Below, one piece after another: positions 1-5,478 of a stretch of DNA of 5,478 nucleotides. Made by a program: the position numbers and the translations under genes. Every line of letters starts with the position of its first letter. Within the stretch, counting starts at the first letter, position 1. The stretch covers positions 1 to 5,478 of the forward strand of contig JANXMD010000343.1 in assembly GCA_025354845.1 (NCBI GenBank). Reading direction: 5' to 3'. The stretch is from Verrucomicrobiota bacterium (GTDB lineage: Bacteria > Verrucomicrobiota > Verrucomicrobiia > Limisphaerales > UBA9464). Below the pieces are notes generated by a model. It was given only the letters and a program-made list of their open reading frames with translations. It was not told the origin of the DNA and searched no databases.

Positions 1-1353
1 CGGCTCGCCTCCGCCAAGTCGCTGGCGCCGGGAATGCGCATGCATCCCAACACGCCCAACGTCCGCATGGTGGACAACTTCGGCGGCTACACCGCGGCTG
101 CGGGGCATGCGTTCCCGGTGAGCGATGCGCTCCCGTCCCGCCTGCAGGGGAAGGCACTCGTCACCGAACCCACAGCGAAGCTGATCGGGATCATGGACAT
201 CCAGCGCGATGGCGGCGGTTACAAGGCGGTGGATGGAGGCAGCTTCCTCGCCAGTACCGACGAATGGATGTCACCAATCTTTGCCGATGTCGGTCCGGAC
301 GGCGCCGTCTGGGTGATCGATTTCTACAGCTTCATCATCCAGCACAACCCGACACCAAGTTTCCAATCCGCCGGGGTCCAGGCCACCACCGGACGCGGCG
401 GGGCCTACAAGACCGAGAGCAATCTGCGCGATCAATCCCACGGCCGCATTTACCGCGCTGTCTGGAAGGACGGCCCACGCAGCGCAATCCATTCCCTCGC
501 CAGGGCCAAATCTCCCGAGGTTGTCGCGTCCCTCGACAGCGGCAACCAGTTCTGGAGCCTCACGGCGCAACGCTTGCTCGTGGACAACAAGCTGTCGGAC
601 GCCGCCCCGGCGTTGAAGAAGCGGGTGCGTTCGGCCAGCGGTGGCAAGGGCGCGATCCACGCGCTGTGGTCGCTCGAGGGCCTTGGTGCGCTCGACAAAG
701 ACACGCATCAAGCCGCGCTGCTTTCCAAGGACCCGGCGCTGCGTCGCAACGCCATTCGTGCCCTGCCGGCAACCGAAGCAGGCCGCCAGCTTTTCTTCAG
801 CAGCCCGGTCGTTCAGGATCCCGATCTGCTCACCCGACAGGTGGCGTTCGTCAAACTCCTGGAGTTTCCCACCATTCCCGAAATTCAAACGGTGGTCGCC
901 CAGCTTCCACGCATTCCCTCCAACTCCAGCGATGGCTTTCTCAACGACACCCTCACGCTGCTGGGCCTCATCCACAAGGTCTCCGGCGTGGGTGAGAACG
1001 AGGTGAAGGTTTCGGCCGGTGATCCCAAGCGGGGCGCGGAGCTGTTTCAACACAGCCCCGTGGCGGCCTGCGCCTCTTGCCACACGGTCAACGGCAAGGG
1101 CGGCGATGTCGGCCCCATTCTCGACGGCATCGCGGTCCGCGCCACCAAGGAATACATCCTGGAGAGCCTCATGGACCCCAACGCCAAACTCGCGAAGGGA
1201 TTCGAAAACCTGCCCATCTCCCCCATGCCACCCCTCGGCGTGCTGCTGAAGGAGCAGGAGATGGCCGACATCCTCGCCTACCTCGACACCTTGAGAACAC
1301 CCCCGAAGGACGGTGTGACCGTTCCCGTGAAGAAGCCCAACGACTACGAGTGA
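1..1353 (+). CDS. PVC-type membrane-bound dehydrogenase / HEAT / cytochrome c protein, 5'-truncated
   Basis: The frame is open from base 1, so the true start lies upstream; 450 residues are visible. Residues about 1-130 resemble the last part of the propeller domain of the 'putative membrane-bound dehydrogenase' family (TIGR02604 type). They include the stretch FLASTDEWMSP and then GPDGAVWVIDFYS followed by QHNP, before a SHGRIYR segment that ends this domain in relatives. Residues about 155-320 are helical and Leu/Ala-rich, like HEAT repeats. Residues about 340-440 form a cytochrome c domain with heme motif CASCH (residues 357-361) and a candidate distal Met at 409 in the SPMPP motif. The family is extracytoplasmic and presumed to oxidise a sugar or alcohol and pass electrons to the heme; no substrate is established. 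The heme domain is a short form, with only about 50 residues between CASCH and SPMPP. The stop lies 45 bp before the next gene, suggesting co-transcription. Family is confident; substrate is unknown. Confidence 0.88.
   Translation, partial: RLASAKSLAPGMRMHPNTPNVRMVDNFGGYTAAAGHAFPVSDALPSRLQGKALVTEPTAKLIGIMDIQRDGGGYKAVDGGSFLASTDEWMSPIFADVGPDGAVWVIDFYSFIIQHNPTPSFQSAGVQATTGRGGAYKTESNLRDQSHGRIYRAVWKDGPRSAIHSLARAKSPEVVASLDSGNQFWSLTAQRLLVDNKLSDAAPALKKRVRSASGGKGAIHALWSLEGLGALDKDTHQAALLSKDPALRRNAIRALPATEAGRQLFFSSPVVQDPDLLTRQVAFVKLLEFPTIPEIQTVVAQLPRIPSNSSDGFLNDTLTLLGLIHKVSGVGENEVKVSAGDPKRGAELFQHSPVAACASCHTVNGKGGDVGPILDGIAVRATKEYILESLMDPNAKLAKGFENLPISPMPPLGVLLKEQEMADILAYLDTLRTPPKDGVTVPVKKPNDYE
1069..1083 (+). 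other. Heme c attachment motif CASCH
   Basis: These five codons encode Cys-Ala-Ser-Cys-His, the covalent heme c binding motif. They are followed by a Gly-rich stretch and VGPILDGI, which is usual just after the motif in this cytochrome family. The axial Met is probably encoded at 1225-1227. Heme attachment implies that the protein is exported. Confidence 0.9.
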
Positions 1354-1383
1354 TCGTCCCCATTCCGCCAAAGCATCACCCCT

Positions 1384-1388
1384 GAGGT
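1384..1388 (+). promoter_or_regulatory. Probable ribosome binding site (GAGGT) of the sugar dehydrogenase gene
   Basis: GAGGT lies 10 bases before the ATG at 1399, inside the 45-bp gap after the cytochrome gene. The spacing is slightly long but usable. The rest of the gap (1354-1398) shows no clear hairpin, T-run or promoter boxes, which fits read-through from the upstream gene. Confidence 0.45.
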
Positions 1389-1398
1389 ATCCCCGCCC

Positions 1399-2751
1399 AT
1401 GCGCCCTTCACTCCACACCAGCTTCCTGGTATCGCTGCTCGCCCTCGCAACCTTGCCACCCACCGCGAGTGCACAATCCACCAACGCGTCGAACATCGGC
1501 CTGAAGCTGATCACTGAGGGCATCGGAGCGCCCATGGCCGTGGCGCCCATTTCCGATGGTTCTGGGCGCATGCTGCTTGCCGAGCAAAGCGGCGTCCTCC
1601 ACCTGATCGATCGCGATGGGAAACGCGCCGAAACGCCCTTCCTGGATCTGCGCCCCAAAATGGTGGCAATCAATCAGGGCATGGAGGAACGCGGACTGCT
1701 CGGCCTCGCCCTGCATCCCCAGTTCGCCTCCAATCGCCGGTTCTACGTCGTCTACAGCGCACCCCTGCGCGCCAGCGCGCCACCCAAGTGGGACCACGCG
1801 GAACGTCTCAGCGAGTTCAAGGCCGCAGGCCCGGACTTCACCTCCGCCGACCCCGCCTCGGAGCGGGTGATCCTCGAAATCGACGAGCCGGACTGGAATC
1901 ACAACAGCGGCCGAATCGCCTTTGGCCCGGACGGTTTCCTCTACCAAAGCGTGGGTGACGGTGGCGCGTTCAACGACGTAGGCGATGTCGCGCGCGGACG
2001 CGGACACCCTCCGGACGGCTTTGGACAACGGCTCGACACGTTACTCGGTAAGGTGCTGCGTCTCGACGTGGATCACGGGACCCCCTATGGAATCCCGAAC
2101 GACAATCCGTACGCCGACGGCAAGAAGGGGCGTCCCGAGATTTTCGCCTACGGCCTGCGAAATCCCTGGGGAATGTCCTTTGATCGAGGCGGAAGGCACG
2201 AATTGATCCTCGCCGACGTCGGTCAGGATCGCTGGGAGGAGATCAATGTCATCGTCAACGGCGGCAACTACGGCTGGCGCCTGCGCGAGGGCTTCGATGG
2301 ATTCGATCCCAATGCGCCGCGTTCCGCTCCAACCAACTCCGTGACGGTCGGAGCCGACGGAAAGCCGTTTGTGGATCCCGTGCTCACCTACAAGACCCTG
2401 CGCGGTCGCGGGACCGATCCGAACTCCTTCGGCGTCACTGTCACCGGCGGCTACGTGTATCGCGGTAAAGCCATGCCGGCCCTTGTCGGCAAATACATCT
2501 TTGCCGATTGGTCCCGCAACATGGCCTTTCCCGATGGCACGATGCTCGTGGCGACGATTCCCTCCGGCAACCCACCCGGGGCTCGCTGGACCGCGGAGCC
2601 GCTCGCACTGAAGGAGTTTCCCAATGGCCGCATTAAGGCCTTCATCTGGGCGTTGGGAGAGGACGCGGATGGCGAGCTCTACGTTTTGACCAACGGCATG
2701 AACTCGGCCTTCGGCACCCGGGGCAAGGTGTTCAAACTCGTGCCCCAATGA
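1399..2751 (+). CDS. Secreted PQQ-dependent sugar dehydrogenase-like protein (glucose/sorbosone dehydrogenase family)
   Basis: This 450-residue protein matches the soluble PQQ aldose-sugar dehydrogenase fold, a six-bladed propeller that oxidises sugars to lactones. The signal peptide is about residues 1-25, with a likely cut after ASA. Family landmarks run in order: ERGLLGLALHP (97-107), where H106 corresponds to the catalytic base His of this family; NHNSGRIAFGPDGFLYQSVG (167-186); LLGKVLRLD (215-223); EIFAYGLRNPWGMSFD (247-262), with R254 a likely cofactor contact; ADVGQDRWEEIN (272-283); GGNYGW (288-293); and GGYVYRG (350-356). There is no CxxCH, so electrons must leave through another carrier, and the upstream gene encodes a cytochrome c domain. 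The stop codon overlaps the next possible start as ATGA. Many family members in PVC bacteria are uncharacterised, so PQQ binding and the exact sugar are inferred. The ATG at 1399 is chosen because it gives a complete signal peptide and has GAGGT upstream. Confidence 0.9.
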   Translation: MRPSLHTSFLVSLLALATLPPTASAQSTNASNIGLKLITEGIGAPMAVAPISDGSGRMLLAEQSGVLHLIDRDGKRAETPFLDLRPKMVAINQGMEERGLLGLALHPQFASNRRFYVVYSAPLRASAPPKWDHAERLSEFKAAGPDFTSADPASERVILEIDEPDWNHNSGRIAFGPDGFLYQSVGDGGAFNDVGDVARGRGHPPDGFGQRLDTLLGKVLRLDVDHGTPYGIPNDNPYADGKKGRPEIFAYGLRNPWGMSFDRGGRHELILADVGQDRWEEINVIVNGGNYGWRLREGFDGFDPNAPRSAPTNSVTVGADGKPFVDPVLTYKTLRGRGTDPNSFGVTVTGGYVYRGKAMPALVGKYIFADWSRNMAFPDGTMLVATIPSGNPPGARWTAEPLALKEFPNGRIKAFIWALGEDADGELYVLTNGMNSAFGTRGKVFKLVPQ

Positions 2752-3404
2752 ACGGATTCCCAACACCCATTCCCCGCCGCATTTCATTCATGAAAACCGT
2801 TCCCGCCTTTCTGGGGATCGCCGCCCTGCTGGGTCTGTCGATCACCAGTGCCACCGCCGCCGAAGGTCTGCGTCCGGATTCCGACGGCTACATCCGAGAC
2901 TGGTTGATGCTCGCCCCGATCGCCATTCGGGAAGGGGAAACCTGCGCTGATGCCCTGCTCAAGGATCAGATCCCGCAGGAGTCCACCCTTCACCCCAAGG
3001 CCGGGGACAAAGTCACGCTTGGCGGCAAGGAGCTCTCTTGGAGAGCCATCACCGCCGCCACCAACTACGTCGACTTCAACGAAACGCTGAAGTCCATCAA
3101 CGACCACGTCGCCGGCTACGTGGTCACCTACGTCGAATGCGACGCCGACACCCCGAACGTCGTCATGGCGGTCGCCAGCAACGATCAGGGTCGAATCTAT
3201 TTTAACGGCGTCGACATCTACGCCTCCACCGAGGCACGGCCGCTGATGCTCGATGCCGACAAGGGCAAGGTCACCCTGAAGAAGGGCACCAACGTCATCG
3301 TGTTCAAGATCACCAACGAACAGAACAGCTGGCAGGGCGCGATACGGCTTTTGGACAGGTCCGGGGCGCCGTTGAAAAACATCCGGATCAAACTCCAACC
3401 CTGA
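2748..3404 (+). CDS. Small exported beta-sandwich protein of unknown function
   Basis: The protein has 218 residues from the ATG at 2748, which overlaps the previous stop as ATGA, or 204 residues from the ATG at 2790. The second start gives a more typical signal peptide (MKTVPAFLGIAALLGL..., cut near ATA-A). The first adds 14 residues containing an RR pair. Neither has a good ribosome binding site, so the start is open. The mature part begins with DGYIRDWLMLAPI and has GKELSWRA near 93-100. It continues with a strand-rich region containing SNDQGRIYFNGVDIY (144-158) and the terminal pattern LKKGTNVIVFKITN (177-190). This is the pattern of the jelly-roll modules often attached to glycoside hydrolases, esterases and related secreted enzymes in Planctomycetota and Verrucomicrobiota; here it stands alone. 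No catalytic residues are recognised. A carbohydrate-binding or accessory role is inferred only from fold type and its place between a sugar dehydrogenase and a xylanase. Confidence 0.8.
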   Translation: MNGFPTPIPRRISFMKTVPAFLGIAALLGLSITSATAAEGLRPDSDGYIRDWLMLAPIAIREGETCADALLKDQIPQESTLHPKAGDKVTLGGKELSWRAITAATNYVDFNETLKSINDHVAGYVVTYVECDADTPNVVMAVASNDQGRIYFNGVDIYASTEARPLMLDADKGKVTLKKGTNVIVFKITNEQNSWQGAIRLLDRSGAPLKNIRIKLQP

Positions 3405-3409
3405 GAGGA
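3405..3409 (+). promoter_or_regulatory. Ribosome binding site (GAGGA) of the xylanase gene
   Basis: GAGGA directly follows the upstream stop codon and lies five bases before the ATG at 3415. It is the clearest ribosome binding site in the window and supports the chosen xylanase start. The whole gap is only 10 bp, so the two genes are almost certainly on one transcript. Confidence 0.7.
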
Positions 3410-3414
3410 ATCGC

Positions 3415-4695
3415 ATGAACCCACGCCCGCTCTTTCGCGTCGCCCTTGCCCTCGCGCTCACCGTGGCGTCGACGGCCCGCGCGGCCGAACCCACCACCAC
3501 GCTGAAGGATGCCTTCAAGGCCCAATTCCCTGTCGGCACGGCGGTCAATCGGAGCATGATGATGGGCGGCGCGGGTTTTCGCCGCAGTGCCGAGCAGAAC
3601 GCGCAGGACATCGCGCTCCTCAAGCAACACTTCAATCAGATTACGGCCGAAAACGACATGAAGTGGCAGCTCATCCATCCGCGCGAGGGCGCAAACGGAT
3701 ACGACTTCGGTCCCGCAGATGCCTTGGTGGAGTTCGGACTGGGCAACCACATGCAGATCGTCGGCCACACCCTCGTGTGGCACAGCCAGACCCCGAACTG
3801 GGTCTTTGCGGGGACGAATCCCCCGCCGCCCTCTGCCACGAACGCGGCACCCAGCGCACCCGCCATCGCTGCCAATGCATCCACGAACGCGCCCGGGACA
3901 AACCAGCCGGGACGCCGCGGATTCGGTCCGGGTTTTGGCGGATTCGGACGCTATGACGGCCCCCGGGCATCCCGCGATGAACTGCTTCAGCGGATGCACG
4001 ACCACATTCACTCCGTTGTGGGTCGCTACAAGGGGCGGGTCAAAGTGTGGGATGTCGTGAACGAAGCCCTCGCCGACGGAAACGGAACCAACGTCTTTCG
4101 CAGTTCACTCTGGTTCGAGATCGTCGGCCCGGACTTCATCGCCAAGGCGTTTCAGTTCGCCCATGAAGCCGACCCCGACGCCATCCTCCGCTATAACGAC
4201 TACGGCCTGGAGAACCCCGCGAAGCGCAAGCGGCTGATCGCGCTCATCAAGGAGCTGCAGGCAAATCACGTGCCCGTCCACGCCATCGGATCACAGGCGC
4301 ACGTCAACATCTCGATGAGCTTCGAGACCATGGACCAGTCGATCGCTGAAATCGCCACCCTGGGACTCCCCATCCACATCACCGAACTGGACGTCAACAG
4401 CGCACAGAGCGGTCAGCGTGGTTTTGGTGCCGACGTGGCCAGCAACGCGTCCACCACCCAGGGCGGCCTCGTGAGCGAAGCCGATAAGAAACTCGCCGAC
4501 GCCTACGCTGGAATCTTCCGTGCCTTCCTGAAACATCGCGACTCCGTGAAGTTGGTTACCTTCTGGGGTGTGAACGACGGCGTCTCCTGGCGCGCGCAGG
4601 GCAAACCGCTGCCCTTTGATGGCGACAACCGGCCCAAGCCGGCCTTCGACGCACTGATCGAGGAGGCCAAAACAATCGGCTCCGCCACCCCATGA
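3415..4695 (+). CDS. Secreted GH10 endo-1,4-beta-xylanase
   Basis: The 426-residue protein has a signal peptide at about 1-23 (cut after ARA) and one GH10 barrel; no binding module is visible. GH10 enzymes cleave internal beta-1,4 bonds of xylan with retention. Landmarks are ITAENDMKWQ (76-85), IVGHTLVWHSQTPNWV (115-130), VWDVVNEAL (211-219) with acid/base E217, NDYGLE (261-266), GSQAH (292-296), HITELDV (321-327) with nucleophile E324, and WGVNDGVSWR (384-393). All key residues are present, so the enzyme should be active. Two loops are expanded: residues about 132-185 form a Pro/Ala/Asn/Gly-rich insertion after PNWVF, and residues about 329-352 form a Ser/Gly/Asn/Thr-rich stretch after the nucleophile strand. 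Both contain RGFG and NAST. The stop overlaps the next start as ATGA. It probably acts in the periplasm or outside the cell. Confidence 0.96.
   Translation: MNPRPLFRVALALALTVASTARAAEPTTTLKDAFKAQFPVGTAVNRSMMMGGAGFRRSAEQNAQDIALLKQHFNQITAENDMKWQLIHPREGANGYDFGPADALVEFGLGNHMQIVGHTLVWHSQTPNWVFAGTNPPPPSATNAAPSAPAIAANASTNAPGTNQPGRRGFGPGFGGFGRYDGPRASRDELLQRMHDHIHSVVGRYKGRVKVWDVVNEALADGNGTNVFRSSLWFEIVGPDFIAKAFQFAHEADPDAILRYNDYGLENPAKRKRLIALIKELQANHVPVHAIGSQAHVNISMSFETMDQSIAEIATLGLPIHITELDVNSAQSGQRGFGADVASNASTTQGGLVSEADKKLADAYAGIFRAFLKHRDSVKLVTFWGVNDGVSWRAQGKPLPFDGDNRPKPAFDALIEEAKTIGSATP
3808..3972 (+). other. Low-complexity insertion in the GH10 barrel
   Basis: This in-frame stretch encodes about 55 residues with a PPPPS start, an Ala/Asn/Ser/Thr/Pro-rich middle and a Gly/Phe end containing RGFGPGFGGFGR. 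It lies between PNWVF and the helix RDELLQRMHDHI, where most GH10 proteins have a much shorter loop. The flanking GH10 motifs are intact, so this is an insertion rather than a frameshift. It is likely disordered; its function is unknown. Confidence 0.8.
3917..3947 (+). repeat. Two copies of a 10-base direct repeat, 21 bases apart
   Basis: GCGGATTCGG occurs at 3917-3926 and 3938-3947. The 21-base offset is seven codons, so both copies are read in the same frame and contribute to the repeated GFG motif of the xylanase insertion. This fits growth of the loop by short tandem duplication, but two copies are weak evidence. Confidence 0.5.
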
Positions 4696-5478
4696 GGATT
4701 CTGGCAGTCATCACGCTTCTCCTCCTGCTGACCGCGCGCGCCGTTGCACTCGACGGCGAGTTTCGCATCCACGATCCGTCAACCCTCGTGCAGTGCGACG
4801 GCAGGTTCTACACGTACGGCACCGGAGGCACCTGCCTGGTGTCCGAGGATGGCTGGACCTGGCAGCGCGGCATCACGCCACCGCGTCGCGGGATGGCGCC
4901 GGATGTCATTCACGTTGGCGACCGCTACCTGATGTACGTGGCGCGCAATGTCGGTGCCCAGCCGCGCGCGGATATCAATCTCGTCTGGACCAAATCCCTC
5001 GACACCAATTCACCCGCCTACAAGTGGGAGGAGGCCGGCGCGGTGGCGTCCTCGGATGGCCTCGAGGATTGCAACGCCATCGATCCGGGACTGATGCTCG
5101 ACCCGAATGACGGCAAATTGTGGATGGTTTACGGATCTTACTTCGGCTACATCCGGTTGGTGGAGCTCGACCCGAAGTCCGGCCTGCGCAAGGTCCCGAA
5201 CTCGACTCCGGTGAACCTCGCCAATCACGCCTACTTCAATCTGACCGGGGATCCTGGTCAAACCATTCTCGCGCATCGGCTTCGAATCAATGCCGAGGCC
5301 TTCACGCCGGTGGATGCAACTCTGATTCCCACCGGCGAGCTTCGCCCGGTCGCAGGGACGGCCTTTGATTTTAGGCGCGCGGTGAGCATCGGCAGCCGCA
5401 TCGGGGCGACAGCCCTCGGCGGGGCCGCTTTTGCCGGCCCGAAGGGCTCCGCGGGCGCCGGCGAAGGCCACGGGCGTC
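4692..5478 (+). CDS. GH43 glycosidase N-terminal part fused in frame to an aldose 1-epimerase fragment; 3' end cut by window
   Basis: The ATG at 4692 overlaps the xylanase stop (ATGA), suggesting coupled translation. 262 codons are open to the window end. Residues 1-19 are a signal peptide (hydrophobic LAVITLLLLLTA). Residues 22-170 match GH43 (arabinanase, arabinofuranosidase or xylosidase type). They show RIHDPSTLV with likely base D28, YGTG (42-45), SEDGWTW (51-57), APDV (69-72), NAIDPGLM with likely pKa-modulating D131, and MVYGSYFGYIRLVELDP (145-161). After residue 171 the sequence becomes TPVNLANHAYFNLTGD (172-187), INAEAFTPVDATLIPTGELR (199-218) and VAGTAFDFR (220-228), the central motifs of galactose mutarotase (GalM). 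H179 is the expected mutarotase catalytic His. The GH43 catalytic Glu, normally further downstream, is absent. The mutarotase lacks its whole first half. Residues about 239-262 are Gly/Ala-rich and match neither family. The product is probably non-functional, or the join is an assembly artefact. Confidence 0.85.
   Translation, partial: MRILAVITLLLLLTARAVALDGEFRIHDPSTLVQCDGRFYTYGTGGTCLVSEDGWTWQRGITPPRRGMAPDVIHVGDRYLMYVARNVGAQPRADINLVWTKSLDTNSPAYKWEEAGAVASSDGLEDCNAIDPGLMLDPNDGKLWMVYGSYFGYIRLVELDPKSGLRKVPNSTPVNLANHAYFNLTGDPGQTILAHRLRINAEAFTPVDATLIPTGELRPVAGTAFDFRRAVSIGSRIGATALGGAAFAGPKGSAGAGEGHGR
5205..5222 (+). other. Junction between GH43 and mutarotase sequence (TPVNLA)
   Basis: These six codons encode Thr-Pro-Val-Asn-Leu-Ala. 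The motif fits the mutarotase consensus (TPVNLTNH) and also suits the GH43 blade end, where PVNLA-like text can follow 'ELDPKSGLR'. GH43 character stops just before it and mutarotase character starts at it, with no frame change. Short shared sequence at a join is typical of microhomology recombination or of a misassembled contig. The exact breakpoint within or near this motif cannot be fixed from one sequence. Confidence 0.65.
5205..5400 (+). pseudogene. Central fragment of an aldose 1-epimerase (galactose mutarotase)
   Basis: About 65 residues correspond to the middle of the GalM family, roughly the part from the catalytic His motif (NHAYFNL) through the FDFR motif to IGSRIG. In the complete family of about 330-350 residues, some 160-170 residues precede this point and hold other active-site residues; none are present here. 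The catalytic Glu would lie downstream of the window. A signal peptide and GH43 half stand in place of the missing N-terminus, so this copy is either a broken remnant or the visible end of a mutarotase gene misjoined during assembly. Mutarotases interconvert alpha and beta anomers of aldoses, which would suit a hemicellulose-use locus. Confidence 0.75.
5433..5462 (+). other. GC-rich imperfect inverted repeat near the window end
   Basis: GCCGGCCCG at 5433-5441 can pair with CGGGCGCCGGC at 5452-5462, apart from two extra bases. No T-run follows and the region is in an open frame, so it is not called a terminator. Such a structure could hinder sequencing or assembly. Confidence 0.3.

Noticed and set aside
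271..1371. Long open frame of 366 codons on the minus strand
   Set aside because: It lies opposite the well-supported dehydrogenase/cytochrome gene, its protein shows no recognisable motif, and long antisense frames are expected in GC-rich coding DNA.
1354..1398. Possible terminator or promoter between the cytochrome gene and the sugar dehydrogenase gene
   Set aside because: No stem with a T-run and no convincing -35/-10 pair is visible in these 45 bases.
2041..3635. Two long minus-strand open frames (2041-2787 and 2784-3635)
   Set aside because: They mirror the codons of the PQQ-type, jelly-roll and xylanase genes. Their translations are Gly/Val/Asp-rich antisense text with no domain signal.
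5433..5462. Hairpin as a transcription terminator
   Set aside because: The stem is imperfect, has no following T-run, and lies in an uninterrupted reading frame.
5010..5471. Minus-strand open frame of 153 codons at the window end
   Set aside because: It lies opposite the GH43/mutarotase frame, whose + strand translation has clear family motifs on both sides of the join.
4692..5478. Natural bifunctional GH43-mutarotase enzyme
   Set aside because: Each half lacks essential parts: the GH43 catalytic Glu region and the mutarotase N-terminal half. There is no linker at the join, so a deletion or misassembly is more likely.
1..5478. CRISPR array, tRNA, rRNA, insertion sequence or phage genes
   Set aside because: No regularly spaced repeats, RNA gene patterns, transposase motifs or terminal inverted repeats were seen. 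The window is filled by enzyme-coding genes.

Overview
The window is GC-rich (clearly above 60% by eye) and almost entirely coding. All genes lie on the + strand. It opens inside one gene and closes inside another. The protein types point to the PVC group, most likely Verrucomicrobiota (Planctomycetota is the alternative). The main reason is the first gene, which joins the end of a propeller-type 'membrane-bound dehydrogenase' domain, a helical HEAT-like middle and a C-terminal CxxCH cytochrome c domain. That layout is characteristic of Pirellula/Verrucomicrobium-type genomes. The species cannot be named from the sequence.

Layout: (1) 1-1353, 3' part of the dehydrogenase/HEAT/cytochrome c protein. 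(2) 1399-2751, a secreted PQQ-dependent sugar dehydrogenase-like six-bladed propeller protein. (3) 2748-3404, a small exported beta-sandwich protein of unknown function. (4) 3415-4695, a secreted GH10 endo-beta-1,4-xylanase carrying an unusual Pro/Ala/Asn/Gly-rich insertion. (5) 4692-end, a reading frame that begins as an exported GH43 arabinosidase/xylosidase-type enzyme and, at about 5205-5222, changes in frame into the middle of an aldose 1-epimerase (galactose mutarotase). Gaps are 45 bp, -4 bp (ATGA), 10 bp and -4 bp (ATGA), so genes 2-5 look like one operon, possibly with gene 1. No promoter, terminator, RNA gene, CRISPR array or mobile element was seen.

Working together (inference): the GH10 enzyme would cut xylan backbone and the GH43 enzyme would trim arabinose or xylose. 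A mutarotase would equilibrate the sugar anomers. The PQQ-type dehydrogenase and the cytochrome c protein could oxidise sugars outside the cytoplasm and pass the electrons on. The locus thus looks like a hemicellulose-use cluster with an oxidative branch.

The most notable observation is the GH43/mutarotase join. Both domains are incomplete, and they meet exactly at a short motif (TPVNLA) that plausibly occurs in both families. This looks like a microhomology deletion or a chimeric assembly rather than a designed fusion. The last ~75 bases encode a Gly/Ala-rich tail that does not resemble the expected continuation of a mutarotase.
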